Source of the DNA: Chryseobacterium sp. JUb7
Lineage (GTDB): Bacteria > Bacteroidota > Bacteroidia > Flavobacteriales > Weeksellaceae
Assembly (NCBI RefSeq): GCF_024806495.1
Contig: NZ_JANUFF010000004.1
Coordinates: forward strand, 62,001 to 126,000
Length of the DNA: 64,000 nucleotides
Reading direction: 5' to 3'
In this document: in pieces, positions 53,210 to 62,929 of the stretch
How the letters are laid out: each line of letters starts with the position of its first letter
How positions within the stretch are numbered: the stretch's first letter is position 1
Notes under the pieces: model-generated
Database searches by the model: none
What the model saw: only the letters and a program-made list of their open reading frames with translations
What the model was told of the DNA's origin: nothing
Position numbers and translations under genes: made by a program

Positions 53210-53740
53210 TCAGAATTGCTGATACAAATAACGGTTGGGGTATACCAGTTTTTCACTTTTTCGCTGCCCATTGATGATGATATGAACGATATTAATCTGA
53301 TCATCAAATAAATTATACAAAAGACTCACTGCAGCTTCTATTTTTTTAGGATTCTGAACAGGCTCCGACTCCAGATATATATTGACAGATTCCTGATCTT
53401 CTTCATATCCTATAAAATTAACCTGCAGGAATTTTGTATTGACCTTTAATTTAAAATACTCCGAACAATAAGCTTTTAAAGCGTCGTTAAGCTGAGACTT
53501 GTATTTTGCATCATTGAAATGAAAAGGTTTTCCATACTTTTTAGATAAGCCATTTTCTAAATCATCCAGAAAAAAACGTCCTGTAATCTCAAATGTTTTT
53601 GATTTTGCATTGTAATTAATTTCTACTGAACCTACATGATAAGGATGGAAAGTATTGATATCAGCTTTAGCTGAGCCAGGAAAGCCGGCCTGAAATAAAA
53701 ATACAAGAGCATAAAAAAACGAGATCAGTTTGGAAGGCAT
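53210..53740 (-). CDS. DUF6702 family secreted protein
   Basis: The start at 53740 (MPSKLISFF) gives 176 aa. The ATG at 53758 lies inside the -7 box and cannot be used. A signal peptide ends near GSAKA. The mature part begins FHPYHVGSVEINYNAKSKTFEITGRFFLDDLE, which matches the DUF6702 pattern of periplasmic proteins whose genes often accompany M1 peptidases and HupE/UreJ proteins (recalled, not searched). Those two genes lie 3.4 kb away, beyond the subtilase gene. The function is unknown. Confidence 0.78.
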   Translation of the reverse strand: MPSKLISFFYALVFLFQAGFPGSAKADINTFHPYHVGSVEINYNAKSKTFEITGRFFLDDLENGLSKKYGKPFHFNDAKYKSQLNDALKAYCSEYFKLKVNTKFLQVNFIGYEEDQESVNIYLESEPVQNPKKIEAAVSLLYNLFDDQINIVHIIINGQRKSEKLVYPNRYLYQQF

Positions 53741-53755
53741 TGAATTTATTTTAAA

Positions 53756-53763
53756 CAAATATA
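53756..53763 (-). promoter_or_regulatory. -7 promoter box of the DUF6702 gene
   Basis: The minus strand reads TATATTTG, an exact consensus match. It directly abuts the T run of the upstream gene's terminator and fixes the DUF6702 start. Confidence 0.55.
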
Positions 53764-53767
53764 AAAA

Positions 53768-53793
53768 AAGTGGCAGTCATATGACTGCCACTT
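53768..53793 (-). terminator. Terminator of the T9SS subtilase gene
   Basis: A perfect 26-nt palindrome (arm AAGTGGCAGTCAT) is followed on the minus strand by TTTTT, 27 bp after the stop codon. Confidence 0.9.
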
Positions 53794-53819
53794 CACAAAG
53801 AGGTACAATAAATTTTAAT

Positions 53820-56800
53820 TTATTCTTTTATTACTTTTTTTACAACTTTCGTATCGTTATTAAGTATTATGTTAAATAGGTAAGTTCCTTTTACCAGTTC
53901 AGATACATCTATCTTATTGGAAGTGGCACTCACCTCAGCTTGCTTAATTAATTTTCCTGATGCATCAAAAATAGTCACAGCTGCTTTGCTATATTTTCCA
54001 AGAGAGACATTCACCGCGCTTCTGGCCGGGTTAGGATAGATATTGATCTGAGAACCGGCTGCTGATTCTCCGGTTCCTAATGTCGCAGAATTTGTTTTCA
54101 CAAAATATCCTCCAAATCCCGTTGTCTGGAAAGTCACTTCCCAATATTTATACGTGTCATTCCATACGATATCGGTCACATTCGGAGTGATGGTTGTGGT
54201 AAGACCTCCCGAATATGAAGCTACAGTTCCTGTATTTCCTGTACTGGCTCCAGCATATCTTTCAACGATAAGATTGGCTTTATTTGCATTATCTGTAGGA
54301 GACATCGGAAGTTTTACAGTACTCGTCTGATTGTAGGCATCAAACTCATCCTGTTTAAAATACAGTGTCACTTTTCCGGTAGACGCTACGGCATTATTTT
54401 CAGGATTTATTTCATATCTGCGTGTTACATATGATGGCTGAAGATTATCTGTCCAGACTTTTGAAGTCACATTTCCGGCAACCGTGCTTGCCGTTTCTTT
54501 TTCAACTCTGGCAATAAGCTGGCAGTTGTTTGTAAAATAATTATATCCATTAGCAACCGCTGAGGTTTTGTTTTGATTGGCAGTTGCAATATTTTTCACC
54601 TCAGCAATATTCTCATAGACCGTAGCTCGCATCTTCAGGTCAAATGTTCTTGAGGTCCATGTCGTCCCATCTGCAGAGGTTTTAGATCTGTTATTCAGAA
54701 CAGCATTTTCAGCTTTCATAGCGATTCTTCCACCCAAACCGTTCACAACAATATAAAATTCTTTTCCTGTCACAATCTGAAGATTAAGATCAGAAAGATC
54801 CAGATAATTCCATGTAAATCTTTGAGTTCCGTTCAGCCATGAAGAAATATTCTTAGTCGCTATAATATCACCGGGATTACCATTGGCATCTACTTTTCGG
54901 ATCTGAATATCCACTGGAATATTTCCCGGAACCGTACTTCCCGTCAGGAATGAAAAACCGCCAAGTTTCCCTGTTAAGGTAGGTGTATAACGAACAGCCA
55001 GGGCTACATTATCAAAATAATAATTAGCTTCTGTATTTGCGATGATATAAGGCTCATCATAAGTAATGGTTTCAAAGTTTGATTCTACACAATTCAGTTC
55101 ATCAGAAACGGCTTTATAAATATCCAGTTTTCCGGCTCCCCATCTTGTGTTAGGAACAGTTCCCGTTGCTCCGTCCTGTCTTGCATTCAGGGTAAGACGG
55201 CTTTTCACCTGTGCGGCAGTAAGAGCAGGATTAGCCTGTAACAATAAAGCAACAGCTCCCGCAACTCCCGGAGAAGACATACTTGTCCCCTGATTTTTCA
55301 CATAATAGGTCCCGTCTATATTATCTGAGGCTACTACAGTCGCATCGCTTGATCTTGTGGAGATTACATTTTGTCCAGAAGCAGTAATGTCAGGTTTCTG
55401 AAAACCATCCACTCTAGGTCCTTGAGAACTGAATGAAGAAATAGATTCCTGCGGAGTCAGTGTATAATAAGATCCTGAAGTGGAAGTCCAGCTTGCTCTT
55501 CCCAAATAAGCTGCCACCGTAATCGCATTGGATGCATTTCCAGGTGAACCCACAATATATTCATTATCACCATTCTGTAAAGCAGTAGCAACTCCCTGAC
55601 TGTAAAGCCATCCGTGAGTATTGATCTGCTGAGTTCCGTTGTTGGTAATTTCTAAAGTATAAGTACCCTGTGCATTGGTCGTTGAACCTGTATTTCTGCT
55701 TACAATAAGCTGTATAAAACGTTTGTTATTATCAGTATGCCAATAATTATACATCGTAGCTGAAAGCCCTCCCCCAAGAATACTGTGAGTAGTAGTTGTA
55801 CTTATATTCTGAATATATTGCTGACCATCAGGAGCTGTTAATTTAGCGGTTACCGGGCTATCATCATTAGCAAACATGATAAATGAAAACACAGAGGCTG
55901 CTGATGTATTACTGGCCACTGTAAATGTATAATTCTGTGAAGCAGCCGGTGCAATATCTACTTTTCTGTGAATACTGCCTCCATAATCATTTCCTGCAGA
56001 GATCACCACAACTCTTCCGGGACCTGAAGACGTAAAATTATTCACAGCGACCTCATGGGCTCCAGTACCGTCATGTGCATTTCCCTGTCCACCAATACTC
56101 ATGTTTACCACAATGGGTTTATTAAGTGCTGTCGCTACATTCTGAAAATATGTAACTGCATTAATAGTATTGGTCATTGGGAAAGAACCGTTTCCTCCTT
56201 TTACGAAAACAATATCTGCTTCGGGAGCAAAACCTTTATGTCTTTTATCTGTCATGGCAGCTCCGTTTCCTGCTACCGTTCCGGCAACGTGAGTCCCGTG
56301 TCCGTTGGTATCTGTTTCACGGACGAAATTGGCGGGCGCGCCATCCAGCTCATCTTCAATCTGCGCTCTGGTATATTCTACACCGGTTGAAAATCCTGTA
56401 GGTGAAACTTCAGAACCTTGTGGAGTAAGCGTCTGATCCCAGATAGAATAAATTCTGCTTTTTGTCTGGTCAGTCAGTTTTCTGAAATCCGGATGCTTCC
56501 AGTCAATTCCACTATCATAAATTCCTACAAGAACTCCTGTTCCGTTATATGCCGTATTATTAAGCGCACCATCCTGCAGTAAACTTGCTCCGGACTGCGC
56601 TCTGCTCACATCATTATGAAGAATATCAAAACCAGGAGCCATCACCGAGGTTACATAAGACAGTTGCATTAATTTCTCAATATCAGCTATCCCAACTAGG
56701 GCGGTTGCAAAATTAGGCAGCACAGACTGTACAATAATTCCGTCCTGCTTTAATTTTTCCGGGCTTTTTGTATAAATAATACATGAGTACATCGTTTGAG

Positions 56801-57050
56801 CACCTTTTGAAGTAACCACCAGATGTTTATCCAGCTGCATTTCCGGTTTTTCAAACTCTTTTAAGCTTACTCCTTTAGCAATAGCTTCTTTGTTTCTCAG
56901 TAAAATTTCAAACCGGGAATCCAGTTTTTGGACCTGTCCGAATGCCGTAGCCGAATAAAGCCCGAGAAAAAGTGGAGCTACACTCAAGACAAGCTTCTTT
57001 CCTGAATGAGGAATGTGTACTTTTGCAGAAAGTAATTTTTTAATGTTCAT
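53820..57050 (-). CDS. Secreted subtilisin-like (S8) serine protease with T9SS sorting domain
   Basis: This 1076-aa protein has a somewhat long signal peptide (about residues 1-39, ending AFGQV) and a propeptide. The S8 catalytic domain has Asp179 (IYDSGIDWKHPDF), His251 (GHGTHVAG), the oxyanion Asn354 (SAGND) and Ser590 (GTSMSSPGVAG). A large insert lies between His and Ser. Beta-sandwich domains follow, and the C-terminal T9SS type A domain starts at about residue 1003 (INIYPNPARSAVNVSL) and ends VVKKVIKE. It is exported through the type IX system for extracellular protein degradation. It is divergent from the HupE gene. Confidence 0.95.
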   Translation of the reverse strand: MNIKKLLSAKVHIPHSGKKLVLSVAPLFLGLYSATAFGQVQKLDSRFEILLRNKEAIAKGVSLKEFEKPEMQLDKHLVVTSKGAQTMYSCIIYTKSPEKLKQDGIIVQSVLPNFATALVGIADIEKLMQLSYVTSVMAPGFDILHNDVSRAQSGASLLQDGALNNTAYNGTGVLVGIYDSGIDWKHPDFRKLTDQTKSRIYSIWDQTLTPQGSEVSPTGFSTGVEYTRAQIEDELDGAPANFVRETDTNGHGTHVAGTVAGNGAAMTDKRHKGFAPEADIVFVKGGNGSFPMTNTINAVTYFQNVATALNKPIVVNMSIGGQGNAHDGTGAHEVAVNNFTSSGPGRVVVISAGNDYGGSIHRKVDIAPAASQNYTFTVASNTSAASVFSFIMFANDDSPVTAKLTAPDGQQYIQNISTTTTHSILGGGLSATMYNYWHTDNNKRFIQLIVSRNTGSTTNAQGTYTLEITNNGTQQINTHGWLYSQGVATALQNGDNEYIVGSPGNASNAITVAAYLGRASWTSTSGSYYTLTPQESISSFSSQGPRVDGFQKPDITASGQNVISTRSSDATVVASDNIDGTYYVKNQGTSMSSPGVAGAVALLLQANPALTAAQVKSRLTLNARQDGATGTVPNTRWGAGKLDIYKAVSDELNCVESNFETITYDEPYIIANTEANYYFDNVALAVRYTPTLTGKLGGFSFLTGSTVPGNIPVDIQIRKVDANGNPGDIIATKNISSWLNGTQRFTWNYLDLSDLNLQIVTGKEFYIVVNGLGGRIAMKAENAVLNNRSKTSADGTTWTSRTFDLKMRATVYENIAEVKNIATANQNKTSAVANGYNYFTNNCQLIARVEKETASTVAGNVTSKVWTDNLQPSYVTRRYEINPENNAVASTGKVTLYFKQDEFDAYNQTSTVKLPMSPTDNANKANLIVERYAGASTGNTGTVASYSGGLTTTITPNVTDIVWNDTYKYWEVTFQTTGFGGYFVKTNSATLGTGESAAGSQINIYPNPARSAVNVSLGKYSKAAVTIFDASGKLIKQAEVSATSNKIDVSELVKGTYLFNIILNNDTKVVKKVIKE

Positions 57051-57184
57051 ATTGCGTATTTTTTAAAATGCAATTATACTATTTTTATTTAAAACAACAG
57101 TTTACAAACAAATAAACATAATCAATATCTAATAATTAAAATTAATTCAAAAAATACACCTATTTAAAACAAAAATTCACATTT

Positions 57185-57763
57185 ATGCAGGATTTTCTAT
57201 TTTATCTAAACCTGGGCTGGGAACACATCATTTCTTTGGATGCTTTGGATCACCAACTTTTTGTATTGGCATTAATAGCAGCTTATTCTTACACTGACTG
57301 GAAAAAAATCTTAATTTTAGTCACCGCTTTCACAATTGGGCACTCCATCACTCTGGCATTAAGTATTTTAGACATTGTAAGAGTTTCATCTGCGTGGATA
57401 GAGTTTTTAATTCCCTCTACCATCGTTATCACTTCTCTGGATAATATTTTAATGAAGAATAAAAAAAATACGCTGATGAAAATGAATTATTACCTCGCTT
57501 TATTTTTCGGTTTAATCCACGGAATGGGTTTCGCCAATACAGCAAGAGTGATGATTGCAAAAAGTCAGAGTATCGCAGTTCCGCTTTTAGGCTTTAATAT
57601 CGGTTTGGAATTGGGACAGATCGTGATTGTTTTTGCTATTTTAATCCTGTTATTTATTTTACTTAAAATGTTTAAAGTCAATAAAAAAGACTGGGTATTA
57701 TTTGTATCATCAGGAGTGTTTGCACTGTCCCTGAAAATGGCTCTGGAAAGACTTCCTTTCTAA
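57185..57763 (+). CDS. HupE/UreJ family membrane protein
   Basis: This 192-aa protein has five to six hydrophobic segments. Conserved histidines occur in LGWEHIISLDALDHQLF, FTIGHSITLALS and GLIHGMGFANTAR, the patches typical of HupE/UreJ proteins. Characterised members are linked to nickel import for hydrogenase or urease, but no such enzyme is encoded here. In Bacteroidota this family commonly sits next to M1 peptidase and DUF6702 genes instead, and its role there is unknown. It precedes the M1 peptidase gene by 66 bp. Confidence 0.85.
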   Translation: MQDFLFYLNLGWEHIISLDALDHQLFVLALIAAYSYTDWKKILILVTAFTIGHSITLALSILDIVRVSSAWIEFLIPSTIVITSLDNILMKNKKNTLMKMNYYLALFFGLIHGMGFANTARVMIAKSQSIAVPLLGFNIGLELGQIVIVFAILILLFILLKMFKVNKKDWVLFVSSGVFALSLKMALERLPF

Positions 57764-57829
57764 GGTTGAAACATTTTTAATTTTTCAGCTACTTATTATT
57801 ATATTTGACAATTCTTAAATCATCTGGCT

Positions 57830-60208
57830 ATGAAACTAAAAATAACTGCCTTATCAGTGTTTTTATACGTAGGAACCTTTGCTCAAAATATTCAGAACAA
57901 TCCGGGAAGTAACCACGGAAACAGGTTTGAGCAACTAGGAACCATTCTTCCCACACCCAATATTTACAGAACCGCTTCCGGAGCACCCGGGCACGGATAC
58001 TGGCAAAACAGGGCAGATTACAGTATTACAGCTTATCTGGATGAGGATAAAAGGAATTTAAAAGGTTCTGAAACCATCACCTACTATAACAATTCGCCGG
58101 ATGACCTCGATTATATCTGGTTACAGCTGGATGAAAACCAACAGTCCACTGTTAAAAAAGCAGATTTTCAGTCTTCTTCTACGATTCCGAAATCGACCAA
58201 CGATCAACAACTTAAAGTTACAGATTTACCTGTAAAAGATAATGGCTACGGAGTGAATCTTGAAAAAGTAACTGACGCTGCAGGAGCCCCTTTATCTTAC
58301 ACCGTCAATAAAACCATGATGCGTATTGATCTTCCGAAAACTTTAAAGAAAGGAGAAAAACTTATTTTTAAAGTTGACTGGAATTACAACATCCCGAACA
58401 GAATCAAAATGGGCGGCCGTGGCGGTTATGAAAATTTCGCAGAAGATGGAAATGATCTTTACACCATGACGCAATGGTACCCGAGAATGTGCGTGTACAG
58501 CGATTTCCACGGATGGCAGAATCATCAGTTTACAGGAAGAGGCGAATTTGCACTGGTTTTCGGAAATTTTAAAGTTTCCATGAATGTTCCGGCAGATCAT
58601 ATTGTAGGCGGAACCGGAGAATGTAAAAACTATGATCAGGTTTTAACATCAGATCAAATGTCCAGATACCGAAAAGCTGAAAATGCCAGTGAGCCTATTG
58701 AAATTGTAACCCTTGATGAAGCTAAAAAGGCAGAAAAAAATCATTCCAAGCAAAGAAAAACATGGAATTTTGAAGCCAATGATGTAAGAGATTTTGCATG
58801 GACCTCATCCAGAAAATTTGTCTGGGACGGAATGCGCGTGACGATTCCTGAAAACAATAACAAAGTAATGGCCATGAGTTTCTATCCTAAAGAAGCTTAC
58901 AATCTGTACAGAAAATACTCTACAAAAGCAGTGGCTCACACCATTAAAACATATTCTGAATTTACCATTCCATATCCATACCCTGTTGCACAATCTGTAG
59001 AAGCTGCCAACGGAATGGAATATCCGATGATCTGTTTCAATTTCGGAAGAACAGAAAAAGACGGAACGTATTCTGAAGGCACAAAAAACGGAATGATCGG
59101 CGTAGTTATTCATGAAGTGGGACATAATTTTTTCCCGATGATCGTAAATTCAGACGAAAGACAGTGGAGCTGGATGGATGAAGGACTGAATACCTTTACC
59201 GAATATCTTACCGAAGAAAAATGGGACAATAAATTCCCGTCAAAACGTGGTCCGGCATGGACGATCACAGATTATATGAAACTTCCCAAAGATCAGCTGG
59301 AACCCATTATGAGTAACTCTGAAAACATCATTCAGTTTGGTCCGAATGCCTATTCAAAACCTGCCACAGGATTGAATATTCTTCGTGAAACCATTATGGG
59401 AAGAGAACTTTTTGATAAAGCTTTTAAAACATATGCCAAAAGATGGGCTTTCAAACATCCTGAACCTGCAGATTTTTTCAGAACGATGGAAGACGCAAGC
59501 GGTGAAGATCTGGACTGGTTCTGGAGAGGATGGTTTTACGGAACAGATCCTGTAGATATTGCTATTGATAAAGTAACAGTTGCCACCCCGGATCTTAACA
59601 CTGTTCCATTGGCTGCGGAAACGACCTATACTGTTGAGAAACCATTGCAAAATGAGTTTACAGATATTTCAAAAATCAGAAATAAAGAAGATAAAAATAT
59701 TAGCTTTCAGGTAGAAAAAGATAAAGATCTTCAGGATTTTTATTACAAATATGACAGAGGTCAGGAAAAAGTAGATGCCAGTAAAGTCTATACTTCTAAA
59801 TCGGATGAACATGAATCTTTGAACAAGAGTGACAAAGAAAAGTTTAAGAACATTACTGCTTATCAGATTGATTTCACCAACAAAGGCGGTCTGGTAATGC
59901 CTATTATCCTTGAATTTACATTTGAGGACGGTTCAAAATTATATGATAAATCCTCTGCACAAATCTGGAGACAGAATGAGCAAAAAGTTTCTAAAACGTT
60001 CTATTTTGATAAAAAGTTAAAATCAGTTCAGCTCGATCCGATGAGAGAAACAGCAGATATTGATACTTCCAATAATTTCTGGAGCAATGACGGATCATCT
60101 TCTGAAATATCGAAATTCCAGGTATTCAAACAAAAGCAAAACGGACCTGTAAGAGGCGGATCTAACGGAAGAGTAAATCCGATGCAGGCAGCAGGAAAGA
60201 AAAACTAA
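57830..60208 (+). CDS. M1 family metallopeptidase (secreted)
   Basis: This 792-aa protein has a signal peptide (cleavage after GTFAQ, about residue 19). The gluzincin motif HEVGHNFFP has His428 and His432, with the third zinc ligand Glu451 in WMDEGL, 18 residues later as in the M1 family. The exopeptidase GAMEN motif is replaced by a G-M-E-Y patch (AANGMEYPM). The C-terminal part is a beta-rich domain ending in a low-complexity Gly/Asn tail (GGSNGRVNPMQAAGKKN). It probably cleaves N-terminal residues of peptides in the periplasm. It follows HupE, probably as an operon. Confidence 0.92.
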   Translation: MKLKITALSVFLYVGTFAQNIQNNPGSNHGNRFEQLGTILPTPNIYRTASGAPGHGYWQNRADYSITAYLDEDKRNLKGSETITYYNNSPDDLDYIWLQLDENQQSTVKKADFQSSSTIPKSTNDQQLKVTDLPVKDNGYGVNLEKVTDAAGAPLSYTVNKTMMRIDLPKTLKKGEKLIFKVDWNYNIPNRIKMGGRGGYENFAEDGNDLYTMTQWYPRMCVYSDFHGWQNHQFTGRGEFALVFGNFKVSMNVPADHIVGGTGECKNYDQVLTSDQMSRYRKAENASEPIEIVTLDEAKKAEKNHSKQRKTWNFEANDVRDFAWTSSRKFVWDGMRVTIPENNNKVMAMSFYPKEAYNLYRKYSTKAVAHTIKTYSEFTIPYPYPVAQSVEAANGMEYPMICFNFGRTEKDGTYSEGTKNGMIGVVIHEVGHNFFPMIVNSDERQWSWMDEGLNTFTEYLTEEKWDNKFPSKRGPAWTITDYMKLPKDQLEPIMSNSENIIQFGPNAYSKPATGLNILRETIMGRELFDKAFKTYAKRWAFKHPEPADFFRTMEDASGEDLDWFWRGWFYGTDPVDIAIDKVTVATPDLNTVPLAAETTYTVEKPLQNEFTDISKIRNKEDKNISFQVEKDKDLQDFYYKYDRGQEKVDASKVYTSKSDEHESLNKSDKEKFKNITAYQIDFTNKGGLVMPIILEFTFEDGSKLYDKSSAQIWRQNEQKVSKTFYFDKKLKSVQLDPMRETADIDTSNNFWSNDGSSSEISKFQVFKQKQNGPVRGGSNGRVNPMQAAGKKN

Positions 60209-60218
60209 AAATTTAATA

Positions 60219-60249
60219 AAAAAAGAATCGCTTCAGGCGATTCTTTTTT
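60219..60249. terminator. Bidirectional terminator between M1 peptidase and the LytTR regulator
   Basis: AAAAAAGAATCGC pairs with GCGATTCTTTTTT around a 5-nt loop. It lies between the convergent stop codons. Confidence 0.9.
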
Positions 60250-60257
60250 GTTTGATC

Positions 60258-60956
60258 TTAATTCAGATAACTCTTCACAGAACTTTTATACGTTCTTCCC
60301 AACGGAAGCTTCTCCCCTCCTTCCAGATATACCGAACTGGTGTCATAAGAATTAATATGTGAAGAAAGGACAATATAAGATTTATGAATCCTTATGAATC
60401 CGAAGTCCTGAAATTTCTCTTCAAAATTTGACATCCGGTCCAGGATCATATATTTCTTGAAAGCTGTCACCAGAATGATATATTCTCCAAAGCCTTCCAC
60501 CCATAAAATATCTTTCAGAAACACTTTATTGATCACATAGTTTGATTTAAACATAATAAAATCTTCCTGAGTTTTATTTTCGGTAGATTTTTTAAACTGC
60601 AGAAAATCTTTTGCTTTGTTAATTGCTTTTTTAAATGTCTCGAAATCTACCGGCTTAACCAGATAATGTACCACATCCAGTTCAAAAGCCTTCACGGCAT
60701 GCTGCGTTTCCAATGTCATAAAAATGCACAATGGTTTATATGGTAGGCTTTCAAGAAGTTCGATTCCGTTGATCAAAGGCATATTGATATCTAAAATAAC
60801 GAGGTCCGGCTTATTGGTTTTTAAATACTCCAAAGCATGAACGGGATTTTGGAAAGACTCCATGATTTCCACATCCTCTATATCGTTACAGTACTGCTTT
60901 ACCAACTGTAATGCAGGATATTCGTCATCAACGCTTACGATTGTTAAATTAGCCAT
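60258..60956 (-). CDS. LytTR-type response regulator
   Basis: This 232-aa protein has an N-terminal receiver domain: acidic pocket VDDEYPAL, phospho-acceptor Asp in LVILDINMPLING (about residue 55), and Lys in YLVKPVDF. A C-terminal LytTR DNA-binding domain (about 133-232; KVFLKDILWVEGFGEYI, IRIHKSYIV) follows. Phosphorylated LytTR proteins bind pairs of direct repeats. Its start overlaps the end of the kinase gene by 8 bp, so the two form one translationally coupled system. The likely target is the divergent DUF2490/CitMHS unit, inferred from position. Confidence 0.93.
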   Translation of the reverse strand: MANLTIVSVDDEYPALQLVKQYCNDIEDVEIMESFQNPVHALEYLKTNKPDLVILDINMPLINGIELLESLPYKPLCIFMTLETQHAVKAFELDVVHYLVKPVDFETFKKAINKAKDFLQFKKSTENKTQEDFIMFKSNYVINKVFLKDILWVEGFGEYIILVTAFKKYMILDRMSNFEEKFQDFGFIRIHKSYIVLSSHINSYDTSSVYLEGGEKLPLGRTYKSSVKSYLN

Positions 60957-62061
60957 TATAATTAATTTTTAAAATAGTTCTGTAGTTTTTACGGTCTAAA
61001 GCTTCAGAAGAAAAACTGTATTTTTCAGGATAATATTTTTCAAGTATTCCTGTGATTGCTTTATTTCCCAATCCATGATAGCCTATATCCGAAGTATCGT
61101 TTTTGTTTTCGGCAATAGAATTTTCAATTTCGAGAATGATTTCATGATGTTCTATAGTACACATCACCTTTACAAAACCTGAAGTTTCCAGCCCGATTGC
61201 AGAATGCTTCAGTGAATTCTCAAACAGAGTAAGAAAAACGGATGGCGGAATTTCAATAACATCCCAAACGTCCTCGTTTTGAAGATGAAATGCAATATCC
61301 AAGCGGTTATTATATTTCAACTGGTACAATTCAGCAAGGGATTTTAGTGAAGAAAATTCCTGCTCAATGCTTATTTTTTCTTTTCCGCTGTCATAAATAA
61401 TATATTGCAGCAATTTACTGAGCTGTAAAATCGAATTGGAAGTTTTTTCTGTCGGCACAAAGCTGTTTACATAAATATTATTAAGTGTATTTAATAAAAA
61501 ATGCGGACTCAGCTTAGACTTCAGTAAGTCGACATACAGCTGTTCTTTCTGCTCTCCAAGATCTGCAACATCCTGTTCGATAAGGAATTTATCTTTTGTA
61601 ATGCCCAAAAATGAAGCCACAAGAATTACAATCGCCTGCGTAATGTAGACATTATACAGAAAACTGATATTGGAGTCTCCTCTCAAAAAATGCAGGCTGA
61701 AAATAGCGGGTTCAGATAAAATCCTGAAAAGACTGGAAATTAAAAAGCAGATCAGCGCATACAAAATAAATTCAGGATACTTATTGGATAAATAAAATTT
61801 CGGAACAAGATATTGATATACCCAATAATAAATTCCCAAACTGTATATCGTATTAAAAATAATACTCCAAATAAGATCCGGAGGGTTCAGGAAGTTGTTT
61901 TCGGTGAAATAAATGATCAAAACAAACACCAAAAAGAAAAATACATGCTGAAATCCCAACAAGAACTTCCAGCGGTAAGACATCAGCTTATTTAAAATTC
62001 TAGGACTAAACAAAACCCTAAAAATCAACAATATAACTACAATATTTAAGAGTAAAAACAT
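60949..62061 (-). CDS. LytS/YpdA-type sensor histidine kinase
   Basis: This 370-aa protein has four to five membrane helices in the first 160 residues and no extracellular sensor domain of size. The His_kinase domain (PF06580 type) carries the phospho-acceptor His in KLSPHFLLNTLNNIYVNSF. The ATP-binding part has an N-box PPSVFLTLFENSLKHS and a G-box GYHGLGNKAITGILEKYY. It phosphorylates the LytTR regulator encoded next to it. The signal is unknown. A -7 box at 62088-62095 lies 27 bp before the start. Confidence 0.92.
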   Translation of the reverse strand: MFLLLNIVVILLIFRVLFSPRILNKLMSYRWKFLLGFQHVFFFLVFVLIIYFTENNFLNPPDLIWSIIFNTIYSLGIYYWVYQYLVPKFYLSNKYPEFILYALICFLISSLFRILSEPAIFSLHFLRGDSNISFLYNVYITQAIVILVASFLGITKDKFLIEQDVADLGEQKEQLYVDLLKSKLSPHFLLNTLNNIYVNSFVPTEKTSNSILQLSKLLQYIIYDSGKEKISIEQEFSSLKSLAELYQLKYNNRLDIAFHLQNEDVWDVIEIPPSVFLTLFENSLKHSAIGLETSGFVKVMCTIEHHEIILEIENSIAENKNDTSDIGYHGLGNKAITGILEKYYPEKYSFSSEALDRKNYRTILKINYNG

Positions 62062-62087
62062 TTTTAAAATGTCAGTTTCAATGATTT

Positions 62088-62095
62088 CAAATATA
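62088..62095 (-). promoter_or_regulatory. -7 promoter box of the kinase-regulator operon
   Basis: The minus strand reads TATATTTG, an exact consensus match 27 bp before the kinase ATG. Confidence 0.5.
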
Positions 62096-62177
62096 CCATC
62101 TTTTTAATGGGAAAATGCAGTTCACTGATAAAAAATGCCATTGATTGAAAAATTCATAAGCCGATATACGGATTGGA

Positions 62178-62185
62178 TATATTTG
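62178..62185 (+). promoter_or_regulatory. -7 promoter box of the DUF2490-CitMHS operon
   Basis: TATATTTG lies 29 bp before the ATG. No TTG at 17-23 bp upstream is present, which fits an activator-dependent promoter. Confidence 0.5.
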
Positions 62186-62213
62186 AGAAATTACAATATT
62201 AACCAAATGTTAC

Positions 62214-62906
62214 ATGAAAATTATATTTAAATTAATTCCCGTATTGGCCTTATTTGCAGCCCCTATTTTTAAGGCTCAGAGTAAGGATAATTACAATATG
62301 TGGTTTCAGTATCTCATGTCTGCAAAACTTACAGACAAGAATACTTTAACAGCTTTGGCGCAATACCGTTCGTTTGATCTGGCTTACGACACCAGGCTCT
62401 TTTTGGTGAATGCCTATGTAGATCATGAAGTCGCCAACGGAATAAAGCCGGCAGTCGGTGCCATGTTCCTCGTTCTGGAGTCTTACAATGCGGATGACAC
62501 CAAAAGAATACGTTATGAGAAAAGACCTTTCCAGCAGGTAACTATGGAAAATAATATCGGACGTACTTCTATTTCCAACCGTTTGCGTGTAGAAGAACGT
62601 TTCATCAACAATCCTGATGAATTTGTTGTCAGGCTTCGATATCTGATTTCTGTAAAAATACCCTTCAATAAAAAAGGCGAAAAAGAAAAAATATACGGTA
62701 TTCTGAAAAATGAAATCAGAATGAATATGGTAAAAGACGAGCCTTTTGACAGCAACCGTATCACTGCCGGAATCGGAGTGAAAACCGGAAAAAATTCGGC
62801 ACTGGAATTTGCTTTTATCAACCAGCTTGAAACCGGAAAAACAAGCAACTACGGCTATATCGGTTTCAGAAACAGCTTCGACTGGAGAAAAAAAGAGAAA
62901 CAATAA
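62214..62906 (+). CDS. DUF2490 family outer-membrane protein
   Basis: This 230-aa protein has a signal peptide (cleavage near FKAQS, residue 22). A beta-barrel pattern follows, with the DUF2490 patches MWFQYLMSAKLTDKNTL, PFQQVTMENNIG and NRLRVEERFINN. It ends ASN-type YIGFRNSFDWRKKEKQ. DUF2490 proteins are thought to be outer-membrane barrels, and their function is not defined. Its position 23 bp before a citrate-type transporter suggests a passive entry pore or companion for the same substrate. Confidence 0.83.
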   Translation: MKIIFKLIPVLALFAAPIFKAQSKDNYNMWFQYLMSAKLTDKNTLTALAQYRSFDLAYDTRLFLVNAYVDHEVANGIKPAVGAMFLVLESYNADDTKRIRYEKRPFQQVTMENNIGRTSISNRLRVEERFINNPDEFVVRLRYLISVKIPFNKKGEKEKIYGILKNEIRMNMVKDEPFDSNRITAGIGVKTGKNSALEFAFINQLETGKTSNYGYIGFRNSFDWRKKEKQ

Positions 62907-62929
62907 AATAATCATTAAATCATAATATT

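Noticed and set aside
62346..62915. 189-codon minus-strand frame opposite DUF2490
   Set aside because: It is a shadow frame. The plus-strand product has a signal peptide and family motifs.
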